64,000 nucleotides of DNA from CAYNVQ01 sp964400735 (GCA_964400735.1 CAYNVQ010000002.1:372001-436000); one strand, 5' to 3'; positions 34,037 through 43,619 are shown, counted from the first letter of the stretch. A program made the numbers and translations. The notes: generated by a model not told the origin, from the letters alone.

Positions 34037-35404
34037 TTAAATAAGAGAAAGGATTTTAACGACTGCACCGGCGGCCACGACCAGAATGGCAGTAATAAGG
34101 ATGATGTTCCAAATCGTTCCCTTCAGCCCGCGCACCTTGTCCGGCCCCAGATAGCTCTTTTTATTCTGGAGGAGAAAAAAGCAGATATAGGCGATAGGCA
34201 TCATGATCAGGTTGAAGGAAGAAACGATCACCGGAAGCCAGAGGGGCATCTTATAAAAGGCACCGACGATGCCAACATTGGCTACCATGGTGCTGATCCT
34301 GTAAGCCCAGCCGTGAAATTCGAAGTGGAGCATCTCGCTGAGAACGAATCCGCAGAGCAGCATTTCGATGATCAGAGTGGTAAGGCACATGCTCAACACG
34401 CCGAGCGAGAAGACCAGGCGGCCGAAGGTCAATCCGGCAAGAGGCTGGAGGGCATGGGCCGCATCCACGGCGCCATTTACCAGAATTCCCTGCGCATACA
34501 GGGTGTTGGCGCAGGCGATGATGACCAGGCTTGTGGCCAGGACAAATGGAAAAAACATGGAGATGCCCAGATCGAAGTTCTTCAAACCCCGGTGTTCCCT
34601 TCCCCAGCCTCGGGCCAGGAGGGTGTAGGGATACAGAAAGGTCATGTTGACGCCCACGGCCGCTCCAAGCTGTCCGAGGACGATAGTGACCCCTTCGCGC
34701 GTGGACGGGATATGAAAGGAGAAATATCCTTTGAAGAGCTGGCCCCAGTTGATGCCGGTTTTGATAACGACGAGCAGGAACGCCGCCACCATGAACATCA
34801 GCATGTATTTGAGGATCCGCTCGAAGGCCCGGATGGATCTTCGGCTGCCCTTCTCGTAGCTCCAGCAGATGGCGGTTCCTATAACGAGCAAAAAGAGGGC
34901 GGCTCCTTCCTTTGGAAGGTCGAGTTGGAAAACGTCGAAGATATCCCGGAAGACCGCTGTGCCGAGAGAGTACTGAGGAAACTGCCAGACCACAGAGGCC
35001 AGGAAGACATTGAGTCCCCAGAGGAGGGCCAGAGAGGGGTGTAATTTTTTCCAGAACACGTCATACGTTCGTGCCTGGGTGGTGAGGGTTTGATGCCCGA
35101 TGGCGGCGAACATCATGACCCCCAGAAACATAGCCACAGGCTGGACCCAGAGAAGCCTGTAGCCGTACACTGCCCCGGCAAAAATGGCCGATCCGGCAGA
35201 ACCCGCTCCGAGAGTCAGCGCACTCTGCACCCAGCCGGGCCCGGATAGTCCCCAGTAGCCTTTCCAGCGCTGCCAGAAATGGGGCCGAAGAGCGACATCC
35301 TTTAAGAGCCGCTTTTCTTCCTCGAGGGCTTCCGGATCGCGCGCCTGCACCATGGGCAGCCCCCGGCGCAGGCCAGAACCTTGGGTGAAATTTTCAACGG
35401 GCAT
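34037..35404 (-). CDS. Nramp-related transporter lacking the canonical metal-site motif
   Basis: From the ATG at 35402-35404 (GGA site; promoter boxes exclude the earlier ATG at 35422) the product is 455 residues with about eleven helices and the LeuT/Nramp fold pattern. In TM1, where Nramp has DPGN, this protein has GPGWVQSALTLGAGS. In TM6, MPH is replaced by NMTFLYPY. The ligands for Mn/Fe are therefore not conserved, and the transported ion or solute is unknown. It is the only apparent ion transporter here and lies upstream of no obvious partner. Confidence 0.75.
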   Translation of the reverse strand: MPVENFTQGSGLRRGLPMVQARDPEALEEEKRLLKDVALRPHFWQRWKGYWGLSGPGWVQSALTLGAGSAGSAIFAGAVYGYRLLWVQPVAMFLGVMMFAAIGHQTLTTQARTYDVFWKKLHPSLALLWGLNVFLASVVWQFPQYSLGTAVFRDIFDVFQLDLPKEGAALFLLVIGTAICWSYEKGSRRSIRAFERILKYMLMFMVAAFLLVVIKTGINWGQLFKGYFSFHIPSTREGVTIVLGQLGAAVGVNMTFLYPYTLLARGWGREHRGLKNFDLGISMFFPFVLATSLVIIACANTLYAQGILVNGAVDAAHALQPLAGLTFGRLVFSLGVLSMCLTTLIIEMLLCGFVLSEMLHFEFHGWAYRISTMVANVGIVGAFYKMPLWLPVIVSSFNLIMMPIAYICFFLLQNKKSYLGPDKVRGLKGTIWNIILITAILVVAAGAVVKILSLI

Positions 35405-35422
35405 GTTTGGCTTCCATCTCAA

Positions 35423-35451
35423 CTTTTACCCGAGAACGGCGAAAAGGTCAA
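35423..35451 (-). promoter_or_regulatory. Candidate promoter of the Nramp-related gene
   Basis: Minus strand TTGACC (35446-35451), 17-base spacer, TAAAAG (35423-35428), leaving a short leader of about a dozen bases to the ATG at 35404. The -10 is weak. Nothing else is recognised between 35452 and 35718. Confidence 0.35.
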
Positions 35452-35718
35452 AGAAAAATATTATGCTGGATTATTAAAAGAGAGAATGCAAATCAGGAGC
35501 TGGCAAGAGGAAGTTTTTTGAAAACGCTGAGATTTGTTGAGCAAGGGATGGGAAATAGCGGCCAGTGCCTATCAGGTGATATTGGTATATCGAGCAGAAT
35601 AAAAGTGTAAGATTTGGGGAGTAGAAGAGACATTCATTGCAATCTTTCGCCAAGGGAATGTGTTTTATTAGAGACTTCCCCCAGTACTTAAACTGGAAAC
35701 TTTTTTCTTTTTTTGAAG

Positions 35719-35749
35719 ATAGGGTGGTACCTAGAGGAGCGTCCCCTTA
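35719..35749 (-). repeat. REP-like palindromic element, copy 1
   Basis: Minus strand contains GGGGACGCTCCT then AGGTACCACCCTAT, the family consensus. It overlaps the 3' end of the gamma-glutamyltransferase gene: the last codons (GTLL) and the TAG stop are read from the element itself. Confidence 0.75.
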
Positions 35750-37428
35750 GCAAGTCCATTGCCTCTGGGGTCGGCCCCGCCGGCGAATTTAACCGGTTTT
35801 CCGTCCTTGCCGTACTCGATGGTCAGACCATGGGCGTTTCCCAAGCCGCCCGGACCTTTTATAAGCGTTATGTTGTGCCCGACGGCCTTCAGTCTTTCGA
35901 TAACCTCGCTGTTGATCCCTCCCTCCAGTATGATGCGATCGGGCTCGACAAAGCTGGCTCTCGGTGCAGCCAGGGCTTCCTGGATGTCCATCTTGAAGTC
36001 CACGAGGTTCATCACCATCTGGGGTACGGTCTGGCCGATGGTGTGGCCTCCGGGAGTCCCGAGAGCAGCCCAGGGCTTACCGTCTTTCACGATGATGGTC
36101 GGACAATCTCCGCTGAGCTTCCGCCGTCCAGGGTGGGCGTCCATCGGGTTGCCCTTGGGCTCGAAGGTACAGAAGGACAGGGAATTGTTCAACCAGATTC
36201 CTGTGCCAGCCGGCATTATCCGGCTGCCGAATCCTCCTCCCAAAGTCTGGGTGGCGCTGACGATATTCCCTTCCCCGTCGGCCACCACGAAATGGGTGGT
36301 GTGCTGGGCCTGTTCCATTTCCAGACCGGGATACTCGAAGGGCCTGGCTTTATCCATGCTGATCGCATCCGCCTGGGCTGTCCAGTAGCCTTCGGAAAGG
36401 AGAGTGTCCAAAGGAGGAGGTTTCACCTCTGGGTCCCCAGCAAAGCGCAGCCGGCACCAGAAGGCGTGCTTGGTCGTTTCCAGAAAACGATGCAGCATCT
36501 CGAAGCTGTTGTGGCCCAAAGCGGCCACGTCGAAGCGGCTCATGATGCCCAACCGGATGAGCGAAGGAAATGCGGTACTCGGAGGGGATGCCGTGTAAAC
36601 CTCGCAGTTCCTGTAGGTGATATGGATGGGTTCCCACCATTCGGCTTCATCATTCATCAAATCGTCCAGAGAGAGGAAACCTCCGGCCTTCTTCATGGCC
36701 CTATCCATGGCCTCTCCGATCTCGCCGCCGTATACAGCCTCGGCTCCCTGCTCGGCAATCAGGCGAAGGGAGGATGCCAGGTCTTTCTGGACCAGCCTGT
36801 CTCCAGCTTTTAGGGCTTCACCTGATCTTCCATAGATCCTTTTGGCCGGTTCGGGGAAATCCTCATAGGCGTATCCGATCGACCTTGCTGTCCTCTCGTC
36901 CAGTTCGAATCCTTCCTCTGCCGCAGCGATAGCGGGCTCGAAAAGCTTCCCCCAATCCAGACGGCCATAGGTTTTGGAGAGCGCCTCCCAGGCATTCACG
37001 TTTCCCGGGGTGGAGACCGCCTTTGGCCCATATCGGTTCTCTTTGTAGTTGGGATTAGGTTTCCTGAAAACATCCGAGTCAACGGCTGCAGGGATCTTCC
37101 CTGATGAATCGAGGAACCGTATATGGTCCTTTTTGGCGTCATAGACCAGGATGGTACCATATCCGCCGATTCCGGAATTCATGGGTTCCACGACGTTCAG
37201 AGCGGCTGCCACAGCCACGGCCGCATCGAAAGCGTTCCCCCCCGTGCCCAGAATCTGAAGGCCGGCTTCGGTGGCTATGGCGTGGGCCGAGCTCACCATA
37301 CCCCCGTTTCTAGCTGCCGGCTCGCTATCCGGTCTGTGGTTTCCTTGGGGTTTACAGTCGGTCATCCAGGCTGTCGTCAAAAAAATAACCACTGGAACCA
37401 AAATATAAAAAAGTTTTTTATCTCCCAT
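35731..37428 (-). CDS. ggt: Gamma-glutamyltransferase-family lipoprotein or exported enzyme
   Basis: A 565-residue Ntn-hydrolase with an N-terminal membrane segment ending TAWMTDCK (possible lipobox) and a GAGGACTC ribosome site. Family motifs: GGMVSSAHAIATEAGLQIL, GGNAFDAAVAVAAALNVVEP, the autocatalytic site HTTHFVVAD (Thr nucleophile after cleavage into two subunits), and GGHTIGQTVPQ. Where typical enzymes have an RE(T/M)AP block that binds the glutamyl carboxylate, this one reads FLDSSGKIP, with no Arg, so its acyl substrate may differ. The last few residues come from a REP-like element. Confidence 0.85.
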   Translation of the reverse strand: MGDKKLFYILVPVVIFLTTAWMTDCKPQGNHRPDSEPAARNGGMVSSAHAIATEAGLQILGTGGNAFDAAVAVAAALNVVEPMNSGIGGYGTILVYDAKKDHIRFLDSSGKIPAAVDSDVFRKPNPNYKENRYGPKAVSTPGNVNAWEALSKTYGRLDWGKLFEPAIAAAEEGFELDERTARSIGYAYEDFPEPAKRIYGRSGEALKAGDRLVQKDLASSLRLIAEQGAEAVYGGEIGEAMDRAMKKAGGFLSLDDLMNDEAEWWEPIHITYRNCEVYTASPPSTAFPSLIRLGIMSRFDVAALGHNSFEMLHRFLETTKHAFWCRLRFAGDPEVKPPPLDTLLSEGYWTAQADAISMDKARPFEYPGLEMEQAQHTTHFVVADGEGNIVSATQTLGGGFGSRIMPAGTGIWLNNSLSFCTFEPKGNPMDAHPGRRKLSGDCPTIIVKDGKPWAALGTPGGHTIGQTVPQMVMNLVDFKMDIQEALAAPRASFVEPDRIILEGGINSEVIERLKAVGHNITLIKGPGGLGNAHGLTIEYGKDGKPVKFAGGADPRGNGLAKGTLL

Positions 37429-37501
37429 GAGTCCTCTTTTTTGACGTCGTTTCTTTCTCTTCAGCCAGCCTATCCCAAACCATTCCGGCAGTCAAGCAGA
37501 T

Positions 37502-37606
37502 GGGGACGCTCCTCAAGGTACCACCCCACTAGGGGGGGACGTTCCATCAGGAGCCACCCTATTGAAATAAGTTACTTAGAAAAGATCGGTTAGGGTGGTT
37601 CCTGCG
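37502..37606. repeat. Cluster of REP-like elements (copies 2a-2c)
   Basis: Two full copies in tandem, 37502-37530 (GGGGACGCTCCTCAAGG... with CCACCC) and 37533-37562 (GGGGGACGTTCC... with GAGCCACCCTAT), and a half copy with TAGGGTGGTTCCT at about 37591-37606. They lie between the divergently oriented GGT and heparinase-like genes. The rest of 37429-37892 shows nothing else I can name. Confidence 0.7.
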
Positions 37607-37892
37607 GGAAGATTTCTGCATCTTTGCCCGTCGAGAGCAAAAAGGCATCCGTATATTCTCCAAGATTATATGAGAGGGTTCGATCGCCTCAATAGGTGAA
37701 GATATGGCGGCTGTTTTTTTTCAGATAAATTCTTCTGCATAAAAAGGAAAAGTCGGTAAAATTTACTCGGCTTTTATCTTTTGATAATATGAATCCAACA
37801 GATTCTTTATTATTGGGAGAAAATAGATGATTAAGATTATGGATATTTTAAAGGGTAGATTTTGGAATATCGGCTTAAGGAGATCGTCGAGG

Positions 37893-39863
37893 ATGAAAAA
37901 ATATTGCGTAAGTATTTTCACTGTTGTCATAAGTTTAGGGCTAATTTTTATTGTCAATTCACTTGCCGGACAAACGGGAAAAAATCTGCTTTCAGATGCG
38001 TATTCCCTAGAAAGGCTGAGAGAAATTATCCTTCCGGCTGAGGATTGGCATCCTTTTCCTTCCTCTTCCGAGCATGAGGCCTGGCAGAAGCTGCCCGTTC
38101 GAGTGCGAGCTGCACATATAAAGCAAGCAGAAAAACATTTGGGCTGCGAATGGGAAACCCCTAAAGCCTCTGTCTTTTTGGAGTATGTCCGTAACGGGAA
38201 CAGGAGTCGTTACCAGAGTGTATCCTTTAGACGCCGCGCCAACCTGGCCGAGCTCGTTCTGGGGGAATGTATCGAAGGAAAAGGCCGGTTTCTGGACGAT
38301 ATCATGAACGGAGTGTGGGCCATCTGTGAAGAGACTTACTGGGGTGTACCGGCTCATGTAGGCCTTCAAGAGAGGGGGGAGGGCCTGCCGGATGTCACCG
38401 AGCCGACCGTGGATCTTTTTGCGGCCGAGACGAGTATGCTTCTTGCCTGGACAGACTACCTCGTCGGTGAATCGCTCGACCGTATTTCCCCTCTTATTCG
38501 GGAGCGAATCCGTCATGAGGTCGACCGGCGGATCCTCTCCGTCAACCTCGAGCGGGAGGATTTCTGGTGGATGGGATTCGGGGGCCGGGTGGTGAACAAC
38601 TGGAATCCTTGGATCTGCTCCAACTGGTTGACAGCGGTTCTGCTTCTGGAGCGAGAGCCGGAATGCAGGGCCCAGTCCATCCACAAAATCATGCGATGCC
38701 TGGACAATTTCCTGAATCCCTATCCGGAAGATGGAGGGTGCGATGAGGGACCGGGGTACTGGGACCGAGCCGGGGGTTCGCTCTTTGACTGCCTGGAATT
38801 ACTCCACAGCGTATCCCAAGGCCAGATCGATCTCTTCGGCGAGCCCTTGGTCAAAGAAATCGGCCGCTACATCTGCCGGGTTTACATCGCCTACCCCTAT
38901 TTCATCAACTTTGCCGATGCTGCCGCCAGGATCAACGCCAGTGCAAGCTTGATCTACCGGTATGGAAAAAGCGTCCAAGAAAAGGGCATGATGGGCTTTG
39001 GGGCCTTTCTGGCCCAGAAGCAGGGTCTGGGGGAGAATTATATGAGCGGAAGCTTTGGTTCTCTGGGAAGGGTCCTGCCTGCGCTGTTTCATCTGGAGGA
39101 GCTTTTGGCGGCAGAACCGAAGGAGAATTTGGAGAGGGATTTTTGGCTTCCGGAATTGCAGGTGATGGGAGCGCGCTCCTTCGAAGGGTCGAACCGCAGT
39201 TTCTATGTGGCGGCCAAGGGAGGACATAACGGGGAAAGCCACAACCACAACGATGTGGGGAATTTTATCGTCTATGTGGATGGGTATCCGGCCCTCATCG
39301 ACGTAGGAGTGGAAACCTACACCGCCAAAACCTTCAGCAACCGGCGCTACGAAATATGGACCATGCAGTCGGCCTCCCATAACCTGCCCACCATAAACGG
39401 GATCATGCAGAAAGAAGGCCGAGAATATCGGGCAGACAGGGTTCAGTATCGAGAAAATGATAAAAAGGCTGTCTTTAGCCTGGACATCGCCCCGGCCTAT
39501 CCAGAGGAGGCCGGAGTCAAATTCTGGAAGCGCTCCATCACGCTTAACAGGGGAAAGGGTGTCATCCTTCAGGATGAATACGAACTAGAGAAATCTATGC
39601 AAAGTTTGCAGATGAGCCTCATAAGCTGGCGGGAGCCTGTCCTGGAGAAAGAAGGTTTGATCAGGCTGGAACCCCTGGATGGGAACGCTAAGCTAAAACC
39701 AGTTTATATCCGGTATGATAAAGATAGTTTTGTTGTTGGCTTTGAACCCATCACCCTGGAGGATGCCAGACTCAGGTCATCTTGGGGAGGAAAGATTTAC
39801 AGGATCCTCCTTATGGGAAAGCAGAAGCCTCTAAAAGACCGATTCTCTATTTCAATCGAGTAA
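37893..39863 (+). CDS. Exported heparinase II/III-family polysaccharide lyase
   Basis: From the ATG at 37893 (AAGGAG ten bases upstream) the product is 656 residues with a signal peptide (VVISLGLIFIVNSLAG). It has an all-helical (alpha/alpha)-toroid in the first ~370 residues (VNNWNPWICSNWLTA, then PYPEDGGCDEGPGYW) followed by a beta-sandwich with GGHNGESHNHNDVGNF, the His/Asn-rich motif of heparinase II/III (PL12/PL21 type). Such lyases cleave uronic-acid-containing glycans by beta-elimination, releasing unsaturated sugars in the periplasm. It fits the sulfatase and fucosidase genes downstream. A longer start at 37827 is less likely. Confidence 0.85.
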   Translation: MKKYCVSIFTVVISLGLIFIVNSLAGQTGKNLLSDAYSLERLREIILPAEDWHPFPSSSEHEAWQKLPVRVRAAHIKQAEKHLGCEWETPKASVFLEYVRNGNRSRYQSVSFRRRANLAELVLGECIEGKGRFLDDIMNGVWAICEETYWGVPAHVGLQERGEGLPDVTEPTVDLFAAETSMLLAWTDYLVGESLDRISPLIRERIRHEVDRRILSVNLEREDFWWMGFGGRVVNNWNPWICSNWLTAVLLLEREPECRAQSIHKIMRCLDNFLNPYPEDGGCDEGPGYWDRAGGSLFDCLELLHSVSQGQIDLFGEPLVKEIGRYICRVYIAYPYFINFADAAARINASASLIYRYGKSVQEKGMMGFGAFLAQKQGLGENYMSGSFGSLGRVLPALFHLEELLAAEPKENLERDFWLPELQVMGARSFEGSNRSFYVAAKGGHNGESHNHNDVGNFIVYVDGYPALIDVGVETYTAKTFSNRRYEIWTMQSASHNLPTINGIMQKEGREYRADRVQYRENDKKAVFSLDIAPAYPEEAGVKFWKRSITLNRGKGVILQDEYELEKSMQSLQMSLISWREPVLEKEGLIRLEPLDGNAKLKPVYIRYDKDSFVVGFEPITLEDARLRSSWGGKIYRILLMGKQKPLKDRFSISIE

Positions 39864-39875
39864 TAGGGCGCAAAT

Positions 39876-40160
39876 TTATTCGTCGTCCTCCAGTATCTTT
39901 TTCAAGACACTCTGGGCCGTGTTGGGGGCATCCTCCGGCAGATAGATCATCACGCCTCCTTTGACCGGACGTATGTTGATTTTGCCCTCGCTGGCCAGCC
40001 TTTGGGTCGTCGCCACAGGATTTGTTCCGAAATATTCCTTGAATGCCGTGTTGAATCCGCTGTAGACAGAGTGGATGCCTTTGTATTTGCCCCGGAGTTT
40101 TTTTACCGCTTTGCGGATGAATTCTTCCTCGGTGAGTTTGGGTTTCTCCTTCTCAGCCAT
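39876..40160 (-). CDS. Conserved small protein of unknown function
   Basis: A 94-residue soluble protein from the ATG at 40158-40160, with GGAGGG five bases upstream. It begins with a charged tail, then reads EEEFIRKAVKKLRGKYKGI, HSVYSGFNTAFKEYFG and KINIRPVKGGVMIYLPEDAP. Similar small proteins occur widely in Deltaproteobacteria-like genomes as an uncharacterised family; the mix of one helix pair and a beta-turn resembles a winged-helix-like fold, but that is only an impression. It stands alone between the lyase and barrel genes. Confidence 0.6.
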   Translation of the reverse strand: MAEKEKPKLTEEEFIRKAVKKLRGKYKGIHSVYSGFNTAFKEYFGTNPVATTQRLASEGKINIRPVKGGVMIYLPEDAPNTAQSVLKKILEDDE

Positions 40161-40303
40161 TGAGCCCTCCTTTATGAAATCTGCTGCTTTCATTTTTTTT
40201 CATTGCCGTTAAAGAATTTTGCGTATACGTATGATTCAGATAAAAAAGGTTTTAGCCTCCTTAATAGTAACCTGCCAAGGGGGTCCTGGTCAAGACAGCA
40301 TAT

Positions 40304-41146
40304 CTAATCAAAGTCGATACCAAGAGTTATGCCGATCACAAAATTCATTGTATCTTTGTAGTCTTCATCCAGAGGAATCCTTATCTGAACTCCAGGTCTA
40401 ATTATGCCCAAGAGAATATCTAGACCGAAAGTCAATTGATGAGTGCTGCGCTCACCGAAGTCGCCGCCATCTGCGGATGCCAGATATCGTCCAGAGAATC
40501 CACCTCCAAAGATGATTTTTCCGGCATCATACCAGATTTGAGCGCTGTAGAGGACGAATGTTTCAGAATCTTCCCGGTCCCCCGAGGCGATCCAAAAGGC
40601 CGGCCCTGCACGAAGCCGGAGGGAAAAACCCGTTTGACTCCTGAATACATAGTTGATAAAGCCTGTGACAGGGATGGCGTCAGGAGCGAAGGCCTCGGCA
40701 CGATCGACGAAGTCGGTGACATATCCATTATAAGTGGCGTCTCCGTTGTCCCCATCGACATCAGCTGTCAAGGGAGCGCGAACTCCGATTTCGAAAAACA
40801 AAGGACTTCTCCATGAGCCGAATTCGAGGCCGAAATAGGGATTACCAAAGGTTTGTTGTGAACCAAGATCTGGTCCCTGGGGAATATCCCAGTTGATGGT
40901 GGAATAAGGGAGCTCTGCTACAAAAATCATATTGCGTGTTACAGGTGCTCGGGCGGAAAGAAATAAGACGGAAGTCAAGAAAGTAACATCTTCCCCATTG
41001 TTATAATCAGGTTTCAGGATCTCCAGGGTAAGGGCTGTACGGGCCGTATAATCCTGCCAGATGGACTGGGCTTTTAATGGCGTTGCTGCCAGTAATACAG
41101 CGATAGCCAACGTGGATAAGATCAAAAATTGACATTTTCTAATCAT
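40304..41146 (-). CDS. Outer-membrane beta-barrel protein
   Basis: A 280-residue protein with a signal peptide ending TPLKAQS and an AAGGAG site. The mature protein is almost entirely alternating strands with aromatic residues (YFGLEFGSWRSPLFFEIGVRAPL, GFSLRLRAGPAFWIASG, FGLDILLGI), ending in the hydrophobic/aromatic GITLGIDFD. It fits an outer-membrane barrel of twelve or more strands (OmpW/MipA-like size), but no transport or enzyme motif is seen. Confidence 0.7.
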   Translation of the reverse strand: MIRKCQFLILSTLAIAVLLAATPLKAQSIWQDYTARTALTLEILKPDYNNGEDVTFLTSVLFLSARAPVTRNMIFVAELPYSTINWDIPQGPDLGSQQTFGNPYFGLEFGSWRSPLFFEIGVRAPLTADVDGDNGDATYNGYVTDFVDRAEAFAPDAIPVTGFINYVFRSQTGFSLRLRAGPAFWIASGDREDSETFVLYSAQIWYDAGKIIFGGGFSGRYLASADGGDFGERSTHQLTFGLDILLGIIRPGVQIRIPLDEDYKDTMNFVIGITLGIDFD

Positions 41147-41185
41147 ATATTGGCTCCTTTAGTCAAATTCGAGATAGAAGAAGAT

Positions 41186-41989
41186 TTAGCGATGCAGCGC
41201 TTCCACAGCATCGATGCCAAAGGAAGATTCCTCGAGTTGCCCCCTGGGGTATGATACCTCGAATTCAGGATTGTTATTGGGTTTGAAAAATATGCGTATT
41301 TTTTTGATCGAAGTCAGGCTGCCGAGGTCGAATTTTTCCGGGCTGTTTATCCCCGAACCTTGTCCTAAGGCCACCCAGTCTCCTCGCTCCCCCTTGCCGA
41401 GAACGCCATACCATAACCCTTGCCAATAACCGAAAGCAAGTTGATCGGAGGATATTCCTTCTCCCTCTTCACCGCCTGGCATCATTCGTTGGGCGCCCAT
41501 CCGTCTCGAGTAGACGGCGATATCATCTCCCGGCCCGTTTTTTGCGTTGACTTCTAGATCGAGGACTCCGAGGATAGATAATTCAGCGAATTGTTCATCC
41601 GGCCTATTCAGTGCCCGTTGGGGATTTTGGACAAGCTGGTTAAAATCAAGAACATTGGTAGCGAAGCTTTGATTATAGCTCCGGGCGTCGATCTGGTCTG
41701 TTTGGTCCAAGTTCGTTTTTCCTGGCTGAGGCGGATTAATTCGGGGTGGAGCTGTTTGCGGAGATGCCATGTCGCGGCTCTGCTGTGCAGGGATCGAGGG
41801 AGAAACAATGACTAAACCTTCTTCCTTTTCTAATTTTTCCAGGTCGGCATTGGTAACGACAATGGTGCTTGACCTTTTGAGGCTTTCCCGTCTTTCCTTC
41901 TCTTTCTTAGCGGCATCTACCAGATCTTGGGAAAGCAAGGGAGAAGAGCAGAGAAGGATAGCCAGCCAAGCGATGATCCAATTTTTCAT
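41186..41989 (-). CDS. Exported protein with C-terminal beta domain, unknown function
   Basis: From the ATG at 41987-41989 the product is 267 residues with a signal peptide (WLAILLCSSPLLSQ). Residues about 20-60 are charged and helical (AAKKEKERRESLKRSS, ADLEKLEKEEG), followed by a low-complexity Pro/Gln linker, and then a C-terminal domain of about 130 residues (ILDLEVNAKNGPGDDIAVY-like block, VALGQGSGINSPEKFDLG, IKKIRIFFKPNNNPEFEV). That domain resembles discoidin-like or ig-type adhesion modules. I do not recognise a named family. The short leader from the promoter supports this start. Confidence 0.6.
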   Translation of the reverse strand: MKNWIIAWLAILLCSSPLLSQDLVDAAKKEKERRESLKRSSTIVVTNADLEKLEKEEGLVIVSPSIPAQQSRDMASPQTAPPRINPPQPGKTNLDQTDQIDARSYNQSFATNVLDFNQLVQNPQRALNRPDEQFAELSILGVLDLEVNAKNGPGDDIAVYSRRMGAQRMMPGGEEGEGISSDQLAFGYWQGLWYGVLGKGERGDWVALGQGSGINSPEKFDLGSLTSIKKIRIFFKPNNNPEFEVSYPRGQLEESSFGIDAVEALHR

Positions 41990-42007
41990 TTTTTTCCCGC
42001 TGTTAAT

Positions 42008-42035
42008 ATAATAAATCATTCTGCCGATAAGTCAA
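42008..42035 (-). promoter_or_regulatory. Promoter of the 41.2-42.0 kb gene
   Basis: Minus strand TTGACT (42030-42035), 16-base spacer, TATTAT (42008-42013). The expected start site is near 42001, about a dozen bases before the ATG at 41989, so the in-frame upstream ATG at 42019 cannot be used. Confidence 0.55.
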
Positions 42036-42134
42036 CACTTGGAAATGCTTCCACTTGGATAAAAGTCTTGCTATTTTCGTTGACGGCCGCCTGTAGCTTT
42101 GTTATAAAAGCTATGGAATTCAAGCCAAATTACG

Positions 42135-43619
42135 ATGATATATCGAACGTCCCGCCGGGATTTTTTAAAAATTTTGGGTTTAGGAACGATCGCTGCCCTC
42201 CATCCGACCACCCTGCCCTCCTGCAAGCGGAAAAAACGCCCCAATATCCTCGTTATGTTTACGGATGACCAGAGGTTCGACACCATCCGGTCTCTGGGTA
42301 ATGCTTACATTCACACGCCTTATATGGATGAGCTGGTGCACAGAGGAACGAGCTTCACCTATGCAACCATCATGGGGGGGACCAGCGGAGCCGTATGTAT
42401 GCCGAGCAGGGCTATGCTCCTGACAGGACGGGGGCTTTTTCGTATAGAAGGAACAGGGAACCGGATTCCCGAAGCACATGTGATGATGCCTGAGTTATTC
42501 AAGAATCTGGGCTATCAAACTTATGGGATCGGGAAATGGCACAACGGCCGGGAGGCGTTCGCCCGCAGTTTTACTGGAGGGGCAGAGATCATGTTCGGCG
42601 GGATGAGCGACCACTGGAATGTGCCTGTATACGATTTCGACCCGGCCGGCACCTATGAAAAGCGAACACCCGTGATCGAACAACCCCTTCGTTCCAACGA
42701 GATCATCCTTAAAGGATATGAGCACATAACCGATGGAAAGCACTCCAGCGAGCTTTTCGCCGATGCGGCCTGCAATTTTCTTGAGAAACACGATAGGTCC
42801 ACACCCTTTTTCCTGTACGTCGCTTTCACAGCTCCCCACGACCCTCGTACAGCACCGAAAGAATTTCTGGACCTGTATGACCCTGAGAAAATCCCCCTTC
42901 CCCCCAATTTTCTGCCCAAGCATCCTTTTGACAACGGAGAGATGGTGGTCCGGGACGAGCTTTTGGCGGGATTTCCCCGGTCTCCTGAGGAAATCCGAAA
43001 ACATATCGCGGAGTACTATGCCATCCTCAGCCATTTGGACGCTCAGATCGGACGCATACTGGATGTCCTGGGCCGGATTGGCCAGAAGGATAACACTCTC
43101 ATCATCTTCACCGGCGACAACGGCCTGGCACTCGGCCAGCACGGTTTGATGGGAAAGCAGAGCGTGTATGAGCACAGTGTTCGTGTGCCTCTGATCTTTT
43201 GCGGACCGGGGATTCCCGGGGGAGAGCGTCGGGACGACCTTTGCTACCTCTCAGATATTTACCGCACTGTATGTGACCTGAGCGATATTCCTGCTCCCGA
43301 CTCGGTGGAAGGGCAAAGTCTAGGGCCGGCCATCAAGAATCAGACCAGGAAAAGTCGGGATGCCCTGTATTTTGCCTACAAGCATTTCCAGCGGTCGGTG
43401 CGGACGAAGCGCTGGAAACTCATCCTTTATAATGTCGAAGGGGAAAGGCACACCCAGTTGTTCGATTTGGAAAACGATCCCTGGGAAATGAGGAATCTTG
43501 CCCAGGATGCCTTGCATGTTGAAAGAATCCGAGAGATGACAGAATTGTTGAAATCCATGATGGCCGAGGCTGATGATCCTGTCCGATTGGATCTGCCGGA
43601 TTGGGGAGTGACAGAATGA
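42135..43619 (+). CDS. Exported formylglycine-dependent sulfatase (S1 family)
   Basis: A 494-residue enzyme. The signal combines twin arginines (SRRDFLKILGLGTIAALHP) with a possible lipobox (TTLPSC). Metal ligands: ILVMFTDDQRFD; the nucleophile motif CMPSRAMLLTG is the C-x-P-S-R site converted to formylglycine; then GIGKWH, TAPHDPR and FTGDNGLALGQHGLMGK. It should remove sulfate esters from a carbohydrate in the periplasm. No ribosome site is evident upstream. Its stop overlaps the start of the GH29 gene (ATGA), so sulfatase and fucosidase are translated together, implying a sulfated fucose-containing substrate. Confidence 0.9.
   Translation: MIYRTSRRDFLKILGLGTIAALHPTTLPSCKRKKRPNILVMFTDDQRFDTIRSLGNAYIHTPYMDELVHRGTSFTYATIMGGTSGAVCMPSRAMLLTGRGLFRIEGTGNRIPEAHVMMPELFKNLGYQTYGIGKWHNGREAFARSFTGGAEIMFGGMSDHWNVPVYDFDPAGTYEKRTPVIEQPLRSNEIILKGYEHITDGKHSSELFADAACNFLEKHDRSTPFFLYVAFTAPHDPRTAPKEFLDLYDPEKIPLPPNFLPKHPFDNGEMVVRDELLAGFPRSPEEIRKHIAEYYAILSHLDAQIGRILDVLGRIGQKDNTLIIFTGDNGLALGQHGLMGKQSVYEHSVRVPLIFCGPGIPGGERRDDLCYLSDIYRTVCDLSDIPAPDSVEGQSLGPAIKNQTRKSRDALYFAYKHFQRSVRTKRWKLILYNVEGERHTQLFDLENDPWEMRNLAQDALHVERIREMTELLKSMMAEADDPVRLDLPDWGVTE

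Noticed and set aside
37677..37692. GGTTCGATC resembling a tRNA T-loop
   Set aside because: No acceptor stem, anticodon arm or CCA-proximal pairing could be drawn around it.
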